Source: Oceanobacillus jeddahensis
GTDB lineage: Bacteria; Bacillota; Bacilli; Bacillales; Amphibacillaceae
Length of the DNA: 64,000 nt
Reading direction: 5' to 3'
NCBI RefSeq assembly: GCF_000750635.1
Contig: NZ_CCDM010000003.1
Coordinates: 645,121-709,120, forward strand
The stretch's first letter is position 1; the number at the start of each line of letters is the position of its first letter. Below, in pieces: positions 63,629 through 64,000 of this stretch. Both the position numbers and the translations under genes were made by a program. The notes under the pieces were generated by a model. The model ran no database searches. It saw only the letters and a program-made list of their open reading frames with translations, and was not told the DNA's origin.

Positions 63629-64000
63629 CTACTTCTTTTTTCTTCTTAAACTAAATAACATAATTATTATAATTAAAACAACGATTGCTAAAGAAAAGGG
63701 TCTTGTTAGGAAAATTGAAAGATCCCCTCCTGATACCATCATAGACTGTCTAAAATTAGATTCAATAATATTTCCTAATACAAATGCAAGAACAAAAGCT
63801 GGTAGTGAATAATTCAACGTTCTCATAAAGAACGCAATAACACCAACAATTAAAGCAATCCAAATTTCAAAAAATAAATAATTTGCAGCAAATACTCCAA
63901 TAATTGAAACTAATAAAACAACAGGAATCAGCAAATCTATTGGTGTTCTTAAAACTCGAGAAAATAAAGGAGTAAATAGTCTACCTGAGAAATACATTGC
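63629..64000 (-). CDS. tctA: TctA-family tripartite carboxylate transporter permease, C-terminal part (partial)
   Basis: About 123 residues at the window edge, open beyond 64000. The block VLGNIIESNFRQSMMVSGGD followed by LSIFLTRPFSLAIVV is the characteristic C-terminus of the large membrane subunit TctA, whose full length is about 500 residues. The last helix is followed by a basic tail (RRKKK). The methionine visible near 63997 is internal. The TctB and TctC partners should lie further along, outside the window. Substrate is some di- or tricarboxylate. Confidence 0.9.
   Translation of the reverse strand, partial: AMYFSGRLFTPLFSRVLRTPIDLLIPVVLLVSIIGVFAANYLFFEIWIALIVGVIAFFMRTLNYSLPAFVLAFVLGNIIESNFRQSMMVSGGDLSIFLTRPFSLAIVVLIIIIMLFSLRRKKK

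Overview
The window comes from the chromosome of a low-GC, endospore-forming member of the Bacillaceae, most like Oceanobacillus or Virgibacillus. This rests on the many proteins that match Bacillus subtilis families (YthPQ, YhcN, YhdB, SigI-RsgI, BmrCD, OdhAB, QueG-YhbB, YuxL, LnrLMN-like), on sporulation genes (yjcZ-like, yhcN-like), on T-box and AhrC-type regulation, and on AT-rich intergenic DNA. There is no rRNA, prophage, CRISPR array or intact transposase gene. The species is an inference, since no search was possible.

Layout. 1-2.7 kb: tail of a probable cation diffusion facilitator, a T-box-controlled NhaC-type transporter, and a methionine aminopeptidase. 3.7-14.9 kb: YthPQ-type ABC exporter, a small YjcZ sporulation peptide, a short-chain dehydrogenase, an M20 dipeptidase, luxS, a YhcN-type lipoprotein, YhdB, the sigI-rsgI pair, a PRC-barrel protein and an HtrA-like protease. 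15.2-19.4 kb: the bmrC-bmrD multidrug exporter preceded by a 33-codon leader ORF and a terminator that look like the B. subtilis bmrB attenuation device. 20.4-29.9 kb: carbonic anhydrase, a MurG-like transferase, a MATE pump, a nucleoside transporter and odhAB. 31-36.2 kb: trmL, an amidase-domain protein, queG, an ABC-class ATPase and tRNA-Gly. 37-42 kb: D-amino acid transaminase, a membrane protein and an S9 peptidase. 42.3-49.9 kb: arginine operon argC-J-B-D-carB behind an ARG-box promoter, without carA or argF. 50-58.7 kb: an alpha/beta hydrolase, a truncated GyrI-like gene, a linearmycin-resistance-like ABC exporter, ctaG and a two-component system. 58.7-64 kb: a DNA glycosylase, an acetyltransferase, an MFS transporter, an Ldh_2 dehydrogenase, an RpiR regulator and the end of a TctA permease.

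The most unusual feature is the intergenic DNA. Six copies of a 0.6-0.85 kb non-coding element (called family E here) share terminal inverted repeats starting ACTCAACTTTCGCACC; two copies have clear flanking direct repeats of 5-7 bp. The copies differ by clean presence or absence of internal hairpin cassettes bounded by short direct repeats. One of these cassettes also sits inside the loop of an unrelated two-hairpin repeat (family R2), whose stems show compensatory base changes. Together these look like a layered system of non-autonomous mobile elements with smaller mobile hairpin cassettes inside them. I do not recognise it as a described family.

Gene starts were moved from the longest ORF to the start with a well-placed ribosome binding site where one was visible; each case is noted in the entry.
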